Shown here one piece after another: positions 25,946 through 34,639 of a stretch of 64,000 nt of DNA (the first letter of the stretch is position 1; each line of letters begins with the position of its first letter). The notes below the pieces were generated by a model that was not told the origin of the DNA, searched no databases, and saw only the letters and a list, made by a program, of their open reading frames with translations. Source of the stretch: Streptomyces katrae (GTDB lineage: Bacteria > Actinomycetota > Actinomycetes > Streptomycetales > Streptomycetaceae); NCBI RefSeq assembly GCF_000717655.1, contig NZ_JNZY01000003.1, positions 62,001 to 126,000 of the forward strand, read 5' to 3'. The position numbers and the translations under genes are program-made.

Positions 25946-26812
25946 ATGTCCGTAGACCAGGGCAGCTCCAAGGTGCTCACGCTCGTCAAGAGCGCTGCGC
26001 CGACAGCACCTGCAGTGCCGGCAGTGCCTGCAGCGCCTGTCCGCTCGGAAGCCATCGACACCCGCACCCTCTCCCGCTCCCTCTTCCAGCGACTTGCCGC
26101 CCTGGACGCGGACAGCCCCGAACGGGCGTACGTACGCGACACCCTGATCGAGCTGAACCTGCCCCTGGTGCGGTACGCCGCCGCTCGCTTCCGCAGCCGG
26201 AACGAGCCGATGGAGGACATCGTCCAGGTCGGCACGATCGGCCTGATCAAGGCGATCGACCGGTTCGACTGCGAACGCGGCGTGGAGTTCCCGACGTTCG
26301 CGATGCCGACCGTCGTGGGCGAGATCAAACGATTCTTTAGGGACACCTCCTGGTCCGTGCGCGTCCCGCGCCGGCTCCAGGAGCTGCGCCTCGCCCTCAC
26401 CAAGGCCAGCGACGAGCTCGCCCAGAAGCTCGACCGTTCGCCGACCGTGCCGGAACTGGCCGCGGTGCTCGGGGTGTCGGAGGAGGACGTCGTCGACGGC
26501 CTCGCCGTGGGCAACGCGTACACCGCCTCCTCGCTCGACTCGCCCTCTCCCGAGGACGAGGGCGGCGAGGGCTCGCTCGCGGACCGCCTCGGCTACGAGG
26601 ACACCGCGCTCGAGGGCGTCGAGTACCGCGAGTCGCTGAAGCCGCTGCTCGCCAAACTCCCGCCCCGGGAACGGCAGATCATCATGCTGCGGTTCTTCGC
26701 GAACATGACGCAGTCGCAGATCGGCGAGGAGGTCGGCATCTCCCAGATGCACGTCTCCCGGCTGCTCACGCGCACGCTGGCGCAGCTCCGGGTGGGCCTG
26801 ATCGGCGAATAG
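25946..26812 (+). CDS. sigN: SigB/SigF/SigG-family RNA polymerase sigma factor (SigN-like)
   Basis: 288 residues, paralogue of the gene just upstream. From residue 70 on the two are closely alike ([29 protein letters not shown] is shared almost exactly), whereas the N-terminal 45 residues differ (SVDQGSSKVLTLVKSAAPTAPAVP) and lack the His/Pro extension. Region 4: [41 protein letters not shown]. In S. coelicolor the neighbour of sigF is sigN, linked to development. ATG 25946 with AAGGGGG 5-11 bp upstream. Confidence 0.82.
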   Translation: MSVDQGSSKVLTLVKSAAPTAPAVPAVPAAPVRSEAIDTRTLSRSLFQRLAALDADSPERAYVRDTLIELNLPLVRYAAARFRSRNEPMEDIVQVGTIGLIKAIDRFDCERGVEFPTFAMPTVVGEIKRFFRDTSWSVRVPRRLQELRLALTKASDELAQKLDRSPTVPELAAVLGVSEEDVVDGLAVGNAYTASSLDSPSPEDEGGEGSLADRLGYEDTALEGVEYRESLKPLLAKLPPRERQIIMLRFFANMTQSQIGEEVGISQMHVSRLLTRTLAQLRVGLIGE

Positions 26813-26862
26813 CCGCCGAAGGGGGGCTTCCCATCTGACGCGCAGTCAGCCAAACTGCCGCG

Positions 26863-27567
26863 ATGCTGCGAAGGGAACGCCGAGTCCTCACCCCGCTCAC
26901 GCTGCTCGTACTGGCCGCCGCATGCCTCACCGGGTGCGGCGGCCCGGCACGTGACGGCTACGCCGCCGCGGGCGCCGTCGCCCCGGGCCCGGAGCGCCGC
27001 GCGGGCGACAACGTCGCGCCCCGGACGCCGGTGGAGTTCCAGCAGCTGGCCGGAGCCCCGTCCTCCACGACGAGTACGTCGGCCAGTGCCCCGGGTCCGC
27101 AGGGTCCGGCCGCCTCCGCCCGGAGCGGAGCCACGACCACCCCGCCCGGGACGACGCCGCCCGGGACGGCCGAACCGCCCCAGCCCCCACCCGAGACGGC
27201 CCCGCCCGCCCCCGCGCCGGGAACCCCGACACCGAAACCGGGGACGACGCCCCCGGCCACCCCGGCGAAACTGACCCTGAGCCCGCCGACGCGCACCCCG
27301 GCGGCGGAACGCTGGTGCGAGAACGTCACCGTGGGGTTCACCAACACCGGTACGACACCGATCCGTTCAGGCACGGTGTCCTTCGCGACGCACATCATCG
27401 GCGCTCTGGGCATCGACTGGGCCACGATCACCACGACCCAGCCCCTCCCCGCGCCCATCCCCGGCGGCACGACAAAGACGCAGACCTACACGGTCTGCGT
27501 CGAACCCTGGCGAGTCCCGCTGGGCATGCACACGGAAACCCGCACAACGACAGCCACCTGGACCTGA
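26863..27567 (+). CDS. Lipoprotein with Pro/Thr-rich stalk
   Basis: 234 residues. Signal peptide with a good lipobox (LTPLTLLVLAAACLTGC, Cys near residue 25). Then about 110 residues of Pro/Thr/Ala low complexity, probably a cell-wall-spanning stalk, and a C-terminal beta-rich domain of about 95 residues (AERWCENVTVGFTNTGTTPIRSGTVSFATHIIGALG ... TYTVCVEPWRVPLGMHTETRTTTATW) with two cysteines likely to form a disulfide. No known enzyme motif. Follows sigN by 50 bp and could be co-transcribed. Confidence 0.78.
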   Translation: MLRRERRVLTPLTLLVLAAACLTGCGGPARDGYAAAGAVAPGPERRAGDNVAPRTPVEFQQLAGAPSSTTSTSASAPGPQGPAASARSGATTTPPGTTPPGTAEPPQPPPETAPPAPAPGTPTPKPGTTPPATPAKLTLSPPTRTPAAERWCENVTVGFTNTGTTPIRSGTVSFATHIIGALGIDWATITTTQPLPAPIPGGTTKTQTYTVCVEPWRVPLGMHTETRTTTATWT

Positions 27568-27592
27568 CCCCCTCCAGCCGCCTGCCGGGCCC

Positions 27593-27744
27593 CTCCCCAG
27601 CCCCGCGGGCGTTGAGCCCCGGCAGTCCGGAGCGGAGCCCCATCCCCAGCCCCGCCGGCGTTGAGCAACGGCGGTCCGGGCAGAACCCCCATCTCCAGCC
27701 CCGTCGGCGTTTGAGGCGCGGGGGTCCAGGGGCAGAGCCCCCGG
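27593..27744. repeat. Three tandem copies of a Streptomyces intergenic repeat
   Basis: Copies at about 27593-27641, 27642-27690 and 27691-27744, each [AT]CCCCAGCCCCG-GGCGTTGAG... ending AGA/GA-GCCCC. The third matches the single copy at 22122 best. They fill most of the 285-bp gap after the lipoprotein gene and can fold into GC-rich hairpins. Copy-to-copy divergence shows they are not a recent duplication. Confidence 0.85.
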
Positions 27745-27852
27745 GCACGGCGCCGCACCCGACCGGGGTCCGGGCGCAGCCCGGGAAACGGAGAAAGGGC
27801 GGGTCGGGGAGAGAAAGCCCGCGCAGCGGGCCCACCCAGCCCTCCCCGGCGA

Positions 27853-28098
27853 CTACAGCGCCAGCCAGGCCACCACCCCGATCAGCACCAGCGCGACGAC
27901 CCCCACCCCCAGCCACAGCCCGGCCTTCGACCCCGAGCCCTGCGCGGCCTGCCGCCGCCGAGCCCCCGGCACCGCAGGCCCCTGCCCCGATCCCGGCCCG
28001 GCCGGCGCGGCCTCCTCGACGAACGCCCGGAACATCTGAGTGCTGCCCGCGGGGTCGTAGTTACCCTCGGGGCCCTGTGAGTTGTGGTTCGCAGCCAT
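27853..28098 (-). CDS. Small tail-anchored membrane protein
   Basis: 81 residues. N-terminal 50 are soluble and Gly/Pro-rich (MAANHNSQGPEGNYDPAGSTQMFRAFVEEA), followed by basic ARRRQAA and one C-terminal membrane helix (LWLGVGVVALVLIGVVAWLAL). Conserved in Streptomyces as far as I recall, function unknown. Faces the divergent MarR gene across about 120 bp. Confidence 0.78.
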   Translation of the reverse strand: MAANHNSQGPEGNYDPAGSTQMFRAFVEEAAPAGPGSGQGPAVPGARRRQAAQGSGSKAGLWLGVGVVALVLIGVVAWLAL

Positions 28099-28164
28099 GC
28101 CTCAGGACCCTAGCGGGTTTTCCGATTCCTTTACCGCTCCACCCCCTCGATTCATTTGCCTGTA

Positions 28165-28198
28165 GCAACCAATCGATTCTATGGTTGCCCTAAGCAAC
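28165..28198. promoter_or_regulatory. Probable MarR operator
   Basis: GCAACCA-(10)-TGGTTGC at 28165-28188, with an overlapping second palindrome GTTGC-CCTAA-GCAAC at 28184-28198. It lies 22-55 bp upstream of the MarR ATG, where autorepression would act on the marR-MFS transcript. The clean pairing and location support an operator; the binding protein is inferred. Confidence 0.65.
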
Positions 28199-28219
28199 AA
28201 CATGAGGAGAGGAGGCCCG

Positions 28220-28678
28220 ATGACCACCCAGGCGCCGCAGACACCACAACCACCCCCCGCACCCCACCCCACCCGCTACGAGGAACTGGCCCGCCAGCTC
28301 ACCGGCATCGGCGCGGTCAAGCGCGACCTCGCCCGCATGCTCCCCCCGGACTGCCCGCCGGGCTCCGCCGCCGTCCTCACCCTGCTCGACCGCCACGGCG
28401 AAATGCGGCTCGGCCGCCTCGCCGACCTCATGGCCATCGACATCTCGGTGACCAGCCGCCACGTCGCCCACGTCGCCGACCGCGGGTGGATCACCCGCGA
28501 CATCGACCCCGGCGACGGCCGCTGCCGCATCCTGCGGCTCACCCCGGCGGGCCACGCGCTCCTGGCAGAGCTCGGCGCCCGCTACACCGGCGCGCTGGAG
28601 AAGGCCCTGGCCGACTGGTCCGCCCACGACATCGACGTACTGAACACCCTGCTGACCCGGCTCCGATCGAGCTTCTAG
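28220..28678 (+). CDS. MarR family transcriptional regulator
   Basis: 152 residues. Winged HTH: CPPGSAAVLTLLDRHGEMRLGRLADLMAIDISVTSRHVAHVADRGWITRDIDPGDGRCRILRLTPAGHALL. Start ATG 28220 after GGAGAGGAGG. It precedes an MFS exporter gene by 13 bp, so the pair is one operon, and the regulator probably represses the pump until a ligand binds. Ligand unknown. Confidence 0.9.
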   Translation: MTTQAPQTPQPPPAPHPTRYEELARQLTGIGAVKRDLARMLPPDCPPGSAAVLTLLDRHGEMRLGRLADLMAIDISVTSRHVAHVADRGWITRDIDPGDGRCRILRLTPAGHALLAELGARYTGALEKALADWSAHDIDVLNTLLTRLRSSF

Positions 28679-28691
28679 AGAAAGGAACCAC

Positions 28692-30314
28692 ATGGCGACG
28701 ACCGCACCCGCCGGCGTGCAGGAAGGCAGCCGGTCGCAGACCACTCCCCACCCCACGCCCGCCCCCATGACCCACCCCCAGATCATGAAGGCGCTGTCCG
28801 GGCTGATGCTCGGCATGTTCGTGGCGATCCTGTCGTCCACGATCGTCTCCAACGCCCTGCCGCAGATCATCAGCGACCTCGGCGGCACGCAGTCCTCCTA
28901 CACCTGGGTCGTCACCGCCGCCCTGCTGTCGATGACGGCCGCGACCCCGCTCTGGGGCAAGCTGTCCGACCTCTTCAGCAAGAAGCTGCTGGTCCAGATA
29001 TCCCTGGTGGTCTACGTCCTCGGCTCCGTGGTCGCGGGCATGTCCCAGAACACCGGCATGCTCATCGCCTGCCGCGTCGTCCAGGGCATCGGCGTCGGCG
29101 GCCTGTCGGCCCTCGCCCAGATCGTGATGGCCGCGATGATCTCCCCGCGCGAGCGCGGCCGGTACAGCGGCTACCTCGGCGCCGTCTTCGCCGTCGCGAC
29201 CGTCGGCGGCCCGTTGCTCGGCGGTGTCATCACCGACACCTCGTGGCTCGGCTGGCGCTGGTGCTTCTACGTCGGCGTGCCGTTCGCGGTCATCGCCCTG
29301 ATCGTCCTCCAGCGGACCCTGCACCTCCCGGTCGTCCGCCGCGACGTCAAGGTCGACTGGCTCGGCGCCTTCCTGATCAGCGGGGCCGTGTCCCTGCTCC
29401 TGATCTGGGTCACGCAGGCCGGCGACTCGTACGACTGGATCTCCTGGACCACCGCGGCGATGACCGGCGGCGCCGTCGTCCTCGGCCTGCTCTTCCTCCT
29501 CGTCGAGTCCAGGGCGAGCGACCCGATCATCCCGCTGCGCCTGTTCCGCAACAAGACCATCACCCTCGCCTCGGCCGCCTCGCTGTTCGTCGGCATCGCG
29601 ATGTTCTCGGGCACGGTCTTTTTCAGCCAGTTCTTCCAGTTGGCCCGCAACGAGTCCCCCACGATGTCCGGAATCCTCACGATTCCGATGATCGGTGGGC
29701 TCTTCGTGTCCTCCACGGTTTCCGGTCAGGTGATCACCAAGACCGGCAAGTGGAAGGCCTGGCTCGTCTCCGGCGGCGTCCTGCTGACGGCCGGCCTCGG
29801 ACTGCTGGGCACCCTGCGGTACGACACCCCGTACTGGCACATCGCGATCTACATGGCGCTGACCGGACTCGGCCTCGGCATGATGATGCAGAACCTCGTC
29901 CTCGCCACCCAGAATCAGGTGGCCCCCGAGGACCTGGGAGCGGCCAGCTCGGTCGTCACCTTCTTCCGCTCGCTCGGCGGCGCCATGGGCGTCTCAGCGC
30001 TCGGCGCGGTGATGGCCAACCGGGTCACCCACTACGTCAAGGACGGGCTGGCCGAGCTCGGCCCGAAGGCCGCGGCGATGGGCCACGGCGGCACCGCCGG
30101 CGGCGGGATCCCCGACCTCGACAAGCTGCCCGCGCCGTTCCGCACGGTCATCGAGTCCGCGTACGGGCACGGCGTCGGCGACGTCTTCCTCTACGCCGCG
30201 CCCACCGCGCTGCTCGCGTTCGTCCTGGTGCTGTTCATCAAGGAGGTCGCGCTGAAGTCCAAGCCGGCGGCCCACGCCCCGACGGCCTCGGCAGCGGCGG
30301 CCTCGGCGGAGTAG
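28692..30314 (+). CDS. DHA2-family MFS drug exporter (EmrB/QacA type)
   Basis: 540 residues, about 14 predicted membrane helices. N-terminal motif D1-like KALSGLMLGMFVAILSSTIVSNALPQIISDLGG, motif A WGKLSDLFSKK, motif C-like LGAVFAVATVGGPLLGGVITD. Proton-driven export of amphiphilic drugs or antibiotics is the usual role. Controlled by the MarR gene 13 bp upstream. AAAGGAACCAC gives the ribosome site before ATG 28692. Confidence 0.92.
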   Translation: MATTAPAGVQEGSRSQTTPHPTPAPMTHPQIMKALSGLMLGMFVAILSSTIVSNALPQIISDLGGTQSSYTWVVTAALLSMTAATPLWGKLSDLFSKKLLVQISLVVYVLGSVVAGMSQNTGMLIACRVVQGIGVGGLSALAQIVMAAMISPRERGRYSGYLGAVFAVATVGGPLLGGVITDTSWLGWRWCFYVGVPFAVIALIVLQRTLHLPVVRRDVKVDWLGAFLISGAVSLLLIWVTQAGDSYDWISWTTAAMTGGAVVLGLLFLLVESRASDPIIPLRLFRNKTITLASAASLFVGIAMFSGTVFFSQFFQLARNESPTMSGILTIPMIGGLFVSSTVSGQVITKTGKWKAWLVSGGVLLTAGLGLLGTLRYDTPYWHIAIYMALTGLGLGMMMQNLVLATQNQVAPEDLGAASSVVTFFRSLGGAMGVSALGAVMANRVTHYVKDGLAELGPKAAAMGHGGTAGGGIPDLDKLPAPFRTVIESAYGHGVGDVFLYAAPTALLAFVLVLFIKEVALKSKPAAHAPTASAAAASAE

Positions 30315-30334
30315 CCACACCCGCGACACCGACA

Positions 30335-30395
30335 GACCCCCGTCGGGCTGCCCCTCCCCTGTTCAACAGGGCGGGGCAGGAACCCGGCGGGGGTC
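30335..30395. terminator. Long stem-loop between the MFS and TetR genes
   Basis: GACCCCC ... GGGGGTC outer arms with inner GCTGCCCC/GGGGCAG and CCTGTT/AACAGG pairing, between convergent genes and ending 3 bp before the TetR stop. Confidence 0.75.
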
Positions 30396-30397
30396 TT

Positions 30398-31033
30398 CTA
30401 CGCGCCCGGCCGGGCGGCGGCCTTCGCCTCGATGCCCGCGATCAGCACGTCGAGCGCGAGGACGAAGTCCCCGTCGGACACCCGCCGGGCGGCGCCCCCG
30501 CAGCCGTGCAGGAACTGCGAGACGGCCAGGTGCGCACCGGTCCGGCAGGCACCCGCCAGGCCGGTGGCATCGAGCAGCCGCTGCAGTGCGGAGTCGAAGG
30601 CCCGGGCGTGCGGGCCGATGTTCGGGTACGCGGCGGTCAGCGGAGCCACCCACGGGTGCTCCGCCAGCAGCCGCCGGTAGCCGCAGGCCAGCGACCGCAG
30701 CCGGCCGGGCCAGCCCTCCTGGACCGGCCCGGCCGGTGTGGTCCGGGGCAACGGGAGCTCGCCCAGGGCGCGGTCCAGGGCGAGTTCGAGCAGATCGTGC
30801 TTGGTGTCGACGTACCAGTACAGGGACATCGCGGTGACCCCGAGCCCGGCCGCGAGCCGCCGCATCGAAAACCGGGCCAGCCCCTCGGCATCGAGCAGCC
30901 GTACGGTGGCCCTGATGATCCGCTCCCGGTCGAGGCCGGAGGGCGCCTCGCTGCGGCGTCTGGCGGGTGCGGTGTGCCCGCCGGCCAGCCAGACGCTGGT
31001 CCGGGCCTTGCCGGGATCGGCCGCGGTCACCAT
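30398..31033 (-). CDS. TetR/AcrR family transcriptional regulator
   Basis: 211 residues. N-terminal HTH LDRERIIRATVRLLDAEGLARFSMRRLAAGLGVTAMSLYWYVDTKHDLLELALDRALGEL (about 34-93), then a TetR_C helical ligand domain. GAGGAGGG precedes ATG 31033. It is convergent with the MFS exporter and not in its operon, so its target is unclear. Confidence 0.9.
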   Translation of the reverse strand: MVTAADPGKARTSVWLAGGHTAPARRRSEAPSGLDRERIIRATVRLLDAEGLARFSMRRLAAGLGVTAMSLYWYVDTKHDLLELALDRALGELPLPRTTPAGPVQEGWPGRLRSLACGYRRLLAEHPWVAPLTAAYPNIGPHARAFDSALQRLLDATGLAGACRTGAHLAVSQFLHGCGGAARRVSDGDFVLALDVLIAGIEAKAAARPGA

Positions 31034-31123
31034 GGAGGCACCCTCCTCACGACAGCTGGATCAGCCCGGAATGCCCGGTCCGCCCACTTGATGCTAGAGG
31101 GTGCCCCTCGCGTTTCGGCAGGA

Positions 31124-33349
31124 TCAGGACGGGGCGGACGTGCCGTTCAAGGGGGCGGTCAGGTCGTAGAACGTGGCTCCGCCGACCGTCGTGGACCTGA
31201 AGTTCGCCTTGACCCAGGTCGAGATGGCACTGCTGGTGCCACCGCCCGGGCCGCCGCGCATGGCCTGCCCCTCGCCACCGGCGCTGTCGTTGCCGCCGAT
31301 GAAGTAGTGGACTTTCCCGGTGCGCACGTACTCCTGGAACTTGGCGAGCGTCGGGGACGGATCGCTGCCGTTGAACCCGCCGATCGGCATCACCGGCCGG
31401 CCGGAGGCCAGCTGGTAGCTCGCCGCGTTCTGCGCACCGACGGCGGCTGCCGCCCAGGTGTACTTCTCCGCGTCCTTGCGCAGGGCCGCCGTGGCCTCCT
31501 TGCCGGCCTTGGTGCCGTTCAGCAGGCCGCCACCGGGGCCGCCGCCGGGGCCGCCGCCGGTGTTCTGCGGGCCGCGCACACCGCGTCCGCCGGCCGCCTG
31601 GCCGCCCGGGAACTGCCGGGGCCCGCCCTGGGGGTTCCCCTGAGGACCGCCGCCCCGGATCCCGCCCTGCAGGCCCTGCCCTTGCTGCCCTGGCTGGCCC
31701 TGCTGGCCCTGCTGGCTCTGCTGTGGCATGCCGCCCTGCGGAGCCGCGCCGGGCGGGAGTTCACCGGCACCGAAGAACCGCATGCCCATGCCGCCCCGGC
31801 CGCCCGAGACCGCGGGCCCTGCGGTCACGATCGACCCGCCTCGCGTGGAGTCCACCGTGGTCAGGCAGTACGCGAGGGGACCGGCCAGCGCCGCGCCCAG
31901 CCCGAGCGCCGCCGCCCCCAGCACGAACCGCCGGCCGAACCGCGTGCCGAGGACCAGCCCGGCGGCCGCCGCCAGGCCGGCCGCGAGGACCGTCCAGCGC
32001 AGCCACGGCAGGTATCCGGTCGAGCGGCCGAGCAGGAGGTACGACCACCACGCGGTCAGCGCGAGAGTGCCGGACAGGGTGAGCGCGGCGGCCTTGCTGC
32101 CCCGCTCCTCCCACAGCATGGCCACGCCCATGCCCACCAGCGCGGCCACGAACGGCGCCAGCGCCACGGTGTAGTACTCGTGGAAGATGCCCTGCATGTG
32201 GCTGAAGACGAGCGCCGTGATCAGCAGGGCGCCGCCCCACACCAGGAAGGCCGCGCGGGCCATGCCCTCCAGGGAGTCGGTGGTCCGCCGGGCGCGCCAG
32301 GTGATCACCAGGCCGGTGACGAGCATGACGAGGGCCGCCGGGAGCAGCCAGGAGATCTGCCCGCCGATGTTGGCCGAGAAGAGCCGGTCGATGCCGGTCT
32401 CTCCCCAGCCCCCGCCGCCACCGCCACCACCCGGGCGGGCGTCGCCGCCCACGCTGCCGGTCTCGTTGCCGTTGATCCGGCCGAGGCCGTTGTAGCCGAG
32501 GGTCAGCTCCAGAAAGGAGTTGGTCTGCGAGCCGCCGATGTACGGGCGGGAGGACGCGGGCCAGAGTTCCACGATCGCGACCCACCAGCCGCCGGCCACC
32601 ACCATGGCGGCACCGGCGAGCAGCAGCTGGCCCAGCCGGCGGCGAAGCCGGGTCGGCGCGCAGACGGCGTACACGAGGGCGAGCGGCGGCAGGATGACGA
32701 AGGCCTGCAGGGTCTTGGTCAGGAAGGCGAAGCCGACCGCGACGCCGGCCCAGACCAGCCACTTGGTGTGGGCGCCGTCGAGGGCGCGCAGGACGCAGTA
32801 GACGGTGACGGTCAGCAGCAGGGTCAGCAGCGCGTCCGGGTTGTTGAAGCGGAACATCAGCGCGGCGACCGGGGTGAGTGCGAAGACCGTGCCGCTGAGC
32901 AGTGCGGCCGAGGGCCCGAAGTGACGGCGCACGGCGGCGTAGAGCACCGCGGTGGTGCCGACGCCCATCAGGGCCTGCGGGACGAGGATCTGCCAGCCGC
33001 CGAGCCCGAACAGCCGGACGGACAGCGCCATCGGCCACAGGGCGGCCGGGGGCTTGTCCACGGTGATCGAGTTCCCGGCGTCGGAGGAGCCGAAGAAGAA
33101 GGCCTTCCAGCTCTCGCTGCCCGCCTGGACGGCAGCGGAGTAGAAGGAGTTGGCGTAGCCGGAGGCTCCCAGGTTCCAGAGCAGCAGGACGGCGGTGGCC
33201 AGCAGGAGCGCCACGTACGCTGGGCGCTCCCAGCCGGGGCGCCGCGCGGCCGCGGCACCGGTCGTGGCGCCCGGCGCGCCCGAGGAGGCCGGGGCGGTCG
33301 GGGCCCGCTCGGGGAACGGGGAGTCCATGGGTGGTACGGCCGTGGTCAT
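31124..33349 (-). CDS. GT39-type membrane mannosyltransferase with YkcB-like C-terminal domain
   Basis: 741 residues. GT-C fold with about 12 membrane helices; the first luminal loop GYANSFYSAAVQAGSESWKAFFFGSSDAGNSITVDKPPAALWPMA holds the likely catalytic Asp and substrate loop of the ArnT/PMT superfamily. A Gly run (GGGGGGGGWGE) is near residue 300. After the membrane part come a Gln/Gly-rich stretch (about 545-620) and an extracellular domain (WAAAAVGAQNAASYQLASGRPVMPIGGFNGSDPSPTLAKFQEYVRTGKVHYFIGG) found in YkcB proteins. Its ATG overlaps the GT2 stop (ATGA). The pair probably makes and uses a polyprenyl-linked sugar at the cell envelope. Confidence 0.88.
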   Translation of the reverse strand: MTTAVPPMDSPFPERAPTAPASSGAPGATTGAAAARRPGWERPAYVALLLATAVLLLWNLGASGYANSFYSAAVQAGSESWKAFFFGSSDAGNSITVDKPPAALWPMALSVRLFGLGGWQILVPQALMGVGTTAVLYAAVRRHFGPSAALLSGTVFALTPVAALMFRFNNPDALLTLLLTVTVYCVLRALDGAHTKWLVWAGVAVGFAFLTKTLQAFVILPPLALVYAVCAPTRLRRRLGQLLLAGAAMVVAGGWWVAIVELWPASSRPYIGGSQTNSFLELTLGYNGLGRINGNETGSVGGDARPGGGGGGGGWGETGIDRLFSANIGGQISWLLPAALVMLVTGLVITWRARRTTDSLEGMARAAFLVWGGALLITALVFSHMQGIFHEYYTVALAPFVAALVGMGVAMLWEERGSKAAALTLSGTLALTAWWSYLLLGRSTGYLPWLRWTVLAAGLAAAAGLVLGTRFGRRFVLGAAALGLGAALAGPLAYCLTTVDSTRGGSIVTAGPAVSGGRGGMGMRFFGAGELPPGAAPQGGMPQQSQQGQQGQPGQQGQGLQGGIRGGGPQGNPQGGPRQFPGGQAAGGRGVRGPQNTGGGPGGGPGGGLLNGTKAGKEATAALRKDAEKYTWAAAAVGAQNAASYQLASGRPVMPIGGFNGSDPSPTLAKFQEYVRTGKVHYFIGGNDSAGGEGQAMRGGPGGGTSSAISTWVKANFRSTTVGGATFYDLTAPLNGTSAPS

Positions 33350-34614
33350 CGGATGTCGTCCTTCGCGGGAGTGGCGCGCCGCTCGGGGAAGACCCAGGCG
33401 CGGAAGAGCAGGAACCTCAGCACGGTCGCGGCGAGGTTGGCCGTGATCAGCACGGCCAGTTCGGTGCTGTGGGAGGGGTCGGCCGTGGCGGCGCCGAGGG
33501 CGGCGAGCGACCCGCTGGTCAGGGCCAGCCCGACGCCGAACACGACGAGGCCCTGGGCCTGGTGCCGGACGGCCCGGTCGCGGCCGCGGACCCCGAAGGT
33601 GAGCCGGCGGTTGGCCGCGGTGTTGGCGACGGCGGAGAGCAGCAGGGCGCCGGCGTTGGCGAGCTGCGGTCCGGCGCCGAACCGGAAGAGGGAGTACAGG
33701 GCGAGGTCGGCGAGCGTGGAGAGCACCCCGATGACGCAGAAGCCGAGGAGCTGGCGGGCCAGCCCGCGGGGCACCCCGGGCAGGGCGCTGCGGTCGCGCG
33801 GGTCGTCGCCGAAGGGGCGGGCGAGCCGGTCGAGCGGCAGCGCGCCGACGGCCAGGGCCCGGCCCACCCGCCACATCCCCTTGAGGTCCTCGGTCGCGGT
33901 GCTCACGATGTGCACCGTGGAATCCGGGTCGTCCACCCAGTCCACCGGCACCTCGTGGATCCGCAGCCCGGCCCGCTCGGCGAGCACCAGCATCTCGGTG
34001 TCGAAGAACCAGCCCGAGTCCTCCACCAGCGGCAGCAGCCGCTCCGCGACCTCCCGCCGAATGGCCTTGAACCCGCACTGCGCGTCGCTGAAGCGGGCGG
34101 CGAGGGAGGAGCGCAGGAGCAGGTTGTAGGCGCGGGACACGAACTCCCGCTTGGCGCCGCGCACCACGCGCGAGGAGCGTGCAAGGCGGGTGCCGATGGC
34201 GAGGTCGGAGTGCCCGGAGATGAGCGGGGCGACCAGCGGCAGCAGCGCGTTGAGGTCGGTGGACAGGTCCACGTCCATGTACGCGAGGACGGGTGCCTCG
34301 GAGTGGGACCAGACGGTGCGCAGGGCGCGGCCGCGGCCCTTCTCCTCCAGCCGGGTGCTGCGTACGCCTTCGACGGTGGCGGCGAGGCCGGCCGCTACCT
34401 CGGGGGTGCGGTCGGTGCTCGCGTTGTCCGCGATCGTGATGCGGAACGGGTACGGGAAGGTACGGGTGAGGTGGTCGTGGAGCCGGCGCACACACGGGCC
34501 GAGGTCCTGCTCCTCGTTGAAGACCGGGATCACCACGTCGAGTACGGGCTCACCGGGCACGGGCGCGAGGTGCGCCCGTACCGGAAGGGCGCCGGAGGAG
34601 GTGTCGGTTGGCAT
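33346..34614 (-). CDS. GT2 glycosyltransferase fused to GtrA-like domain
   Basis: 422 residues. GT-A domain: VLDVVIPVFNEEQDLGPCVRRLHDHL, FRITIADNASTDRTPEVA, LAYMDVDLSTDLNALLPLV (DxD), DAQCGFKAIRREVAERLLPLVEDSGWFFDTEMLVLAERAG, as in polyprenyl-phosphate mannose/glucose synthases. From about residue 290 four membrane helices form a GtrA domain (QLLGFCVIGVLSTLADLALYSLF ... TVLRFLLFRAWVF), thought to move or hold the lipid-linked sugar. Follows the kinase gene by 25 bp; ribosome site GAGGGTGGG. Its TGA overlaps the GT39 start. Confidence 0.9.
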   Translation of the reverse strand: MPTDTSSGALPVRAHLAPVPGEPVLDVVIPVFNEEQDLGPCVRRLHDHLTRTFPYPFRITIADNASTDRTPEVAAGLAATVEGVRSTRLEEKGRGRALRTVWSHSEAPVLAYMDVDLSTDLNALLPLVAPLISGHSDLAIGTRLARSSRVVRGAKREFVSRAYNLLLRSSLAARFSDAQCGFKAIRREVAERLLPLVEDSGWFFDTEMLVLAERAGLRIHEVPVDWVDDPDSTVHIVSTATEDLKGMWRVGRALAVGALPLDRLARPFGDDPRDRSALPGVPRGLARQLLGFCVIGVLSTLADLALYSLFRFGAGPQLANAGALLLSAVANTAANRRLTFGVRGRDRAVRHQAQGLVVFGVGLALTSGSLAALGAATADPSHSTELAVLITANLAATVLRFLLFRAWVFPERRATPAKDDIR

Positions 34615-34639
34615 GCACCCACCCTCGCCGGGCGGGCTG

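Noticed and set aside
29243..34129. 1628-codon open frame on the plus strand across the MFS, TetR and GT39 loci
   Set aside because: Out of frame with the MFS gene and antisense to TetR, GT39 and GT2, with no recognisable domain; a shadow frame.
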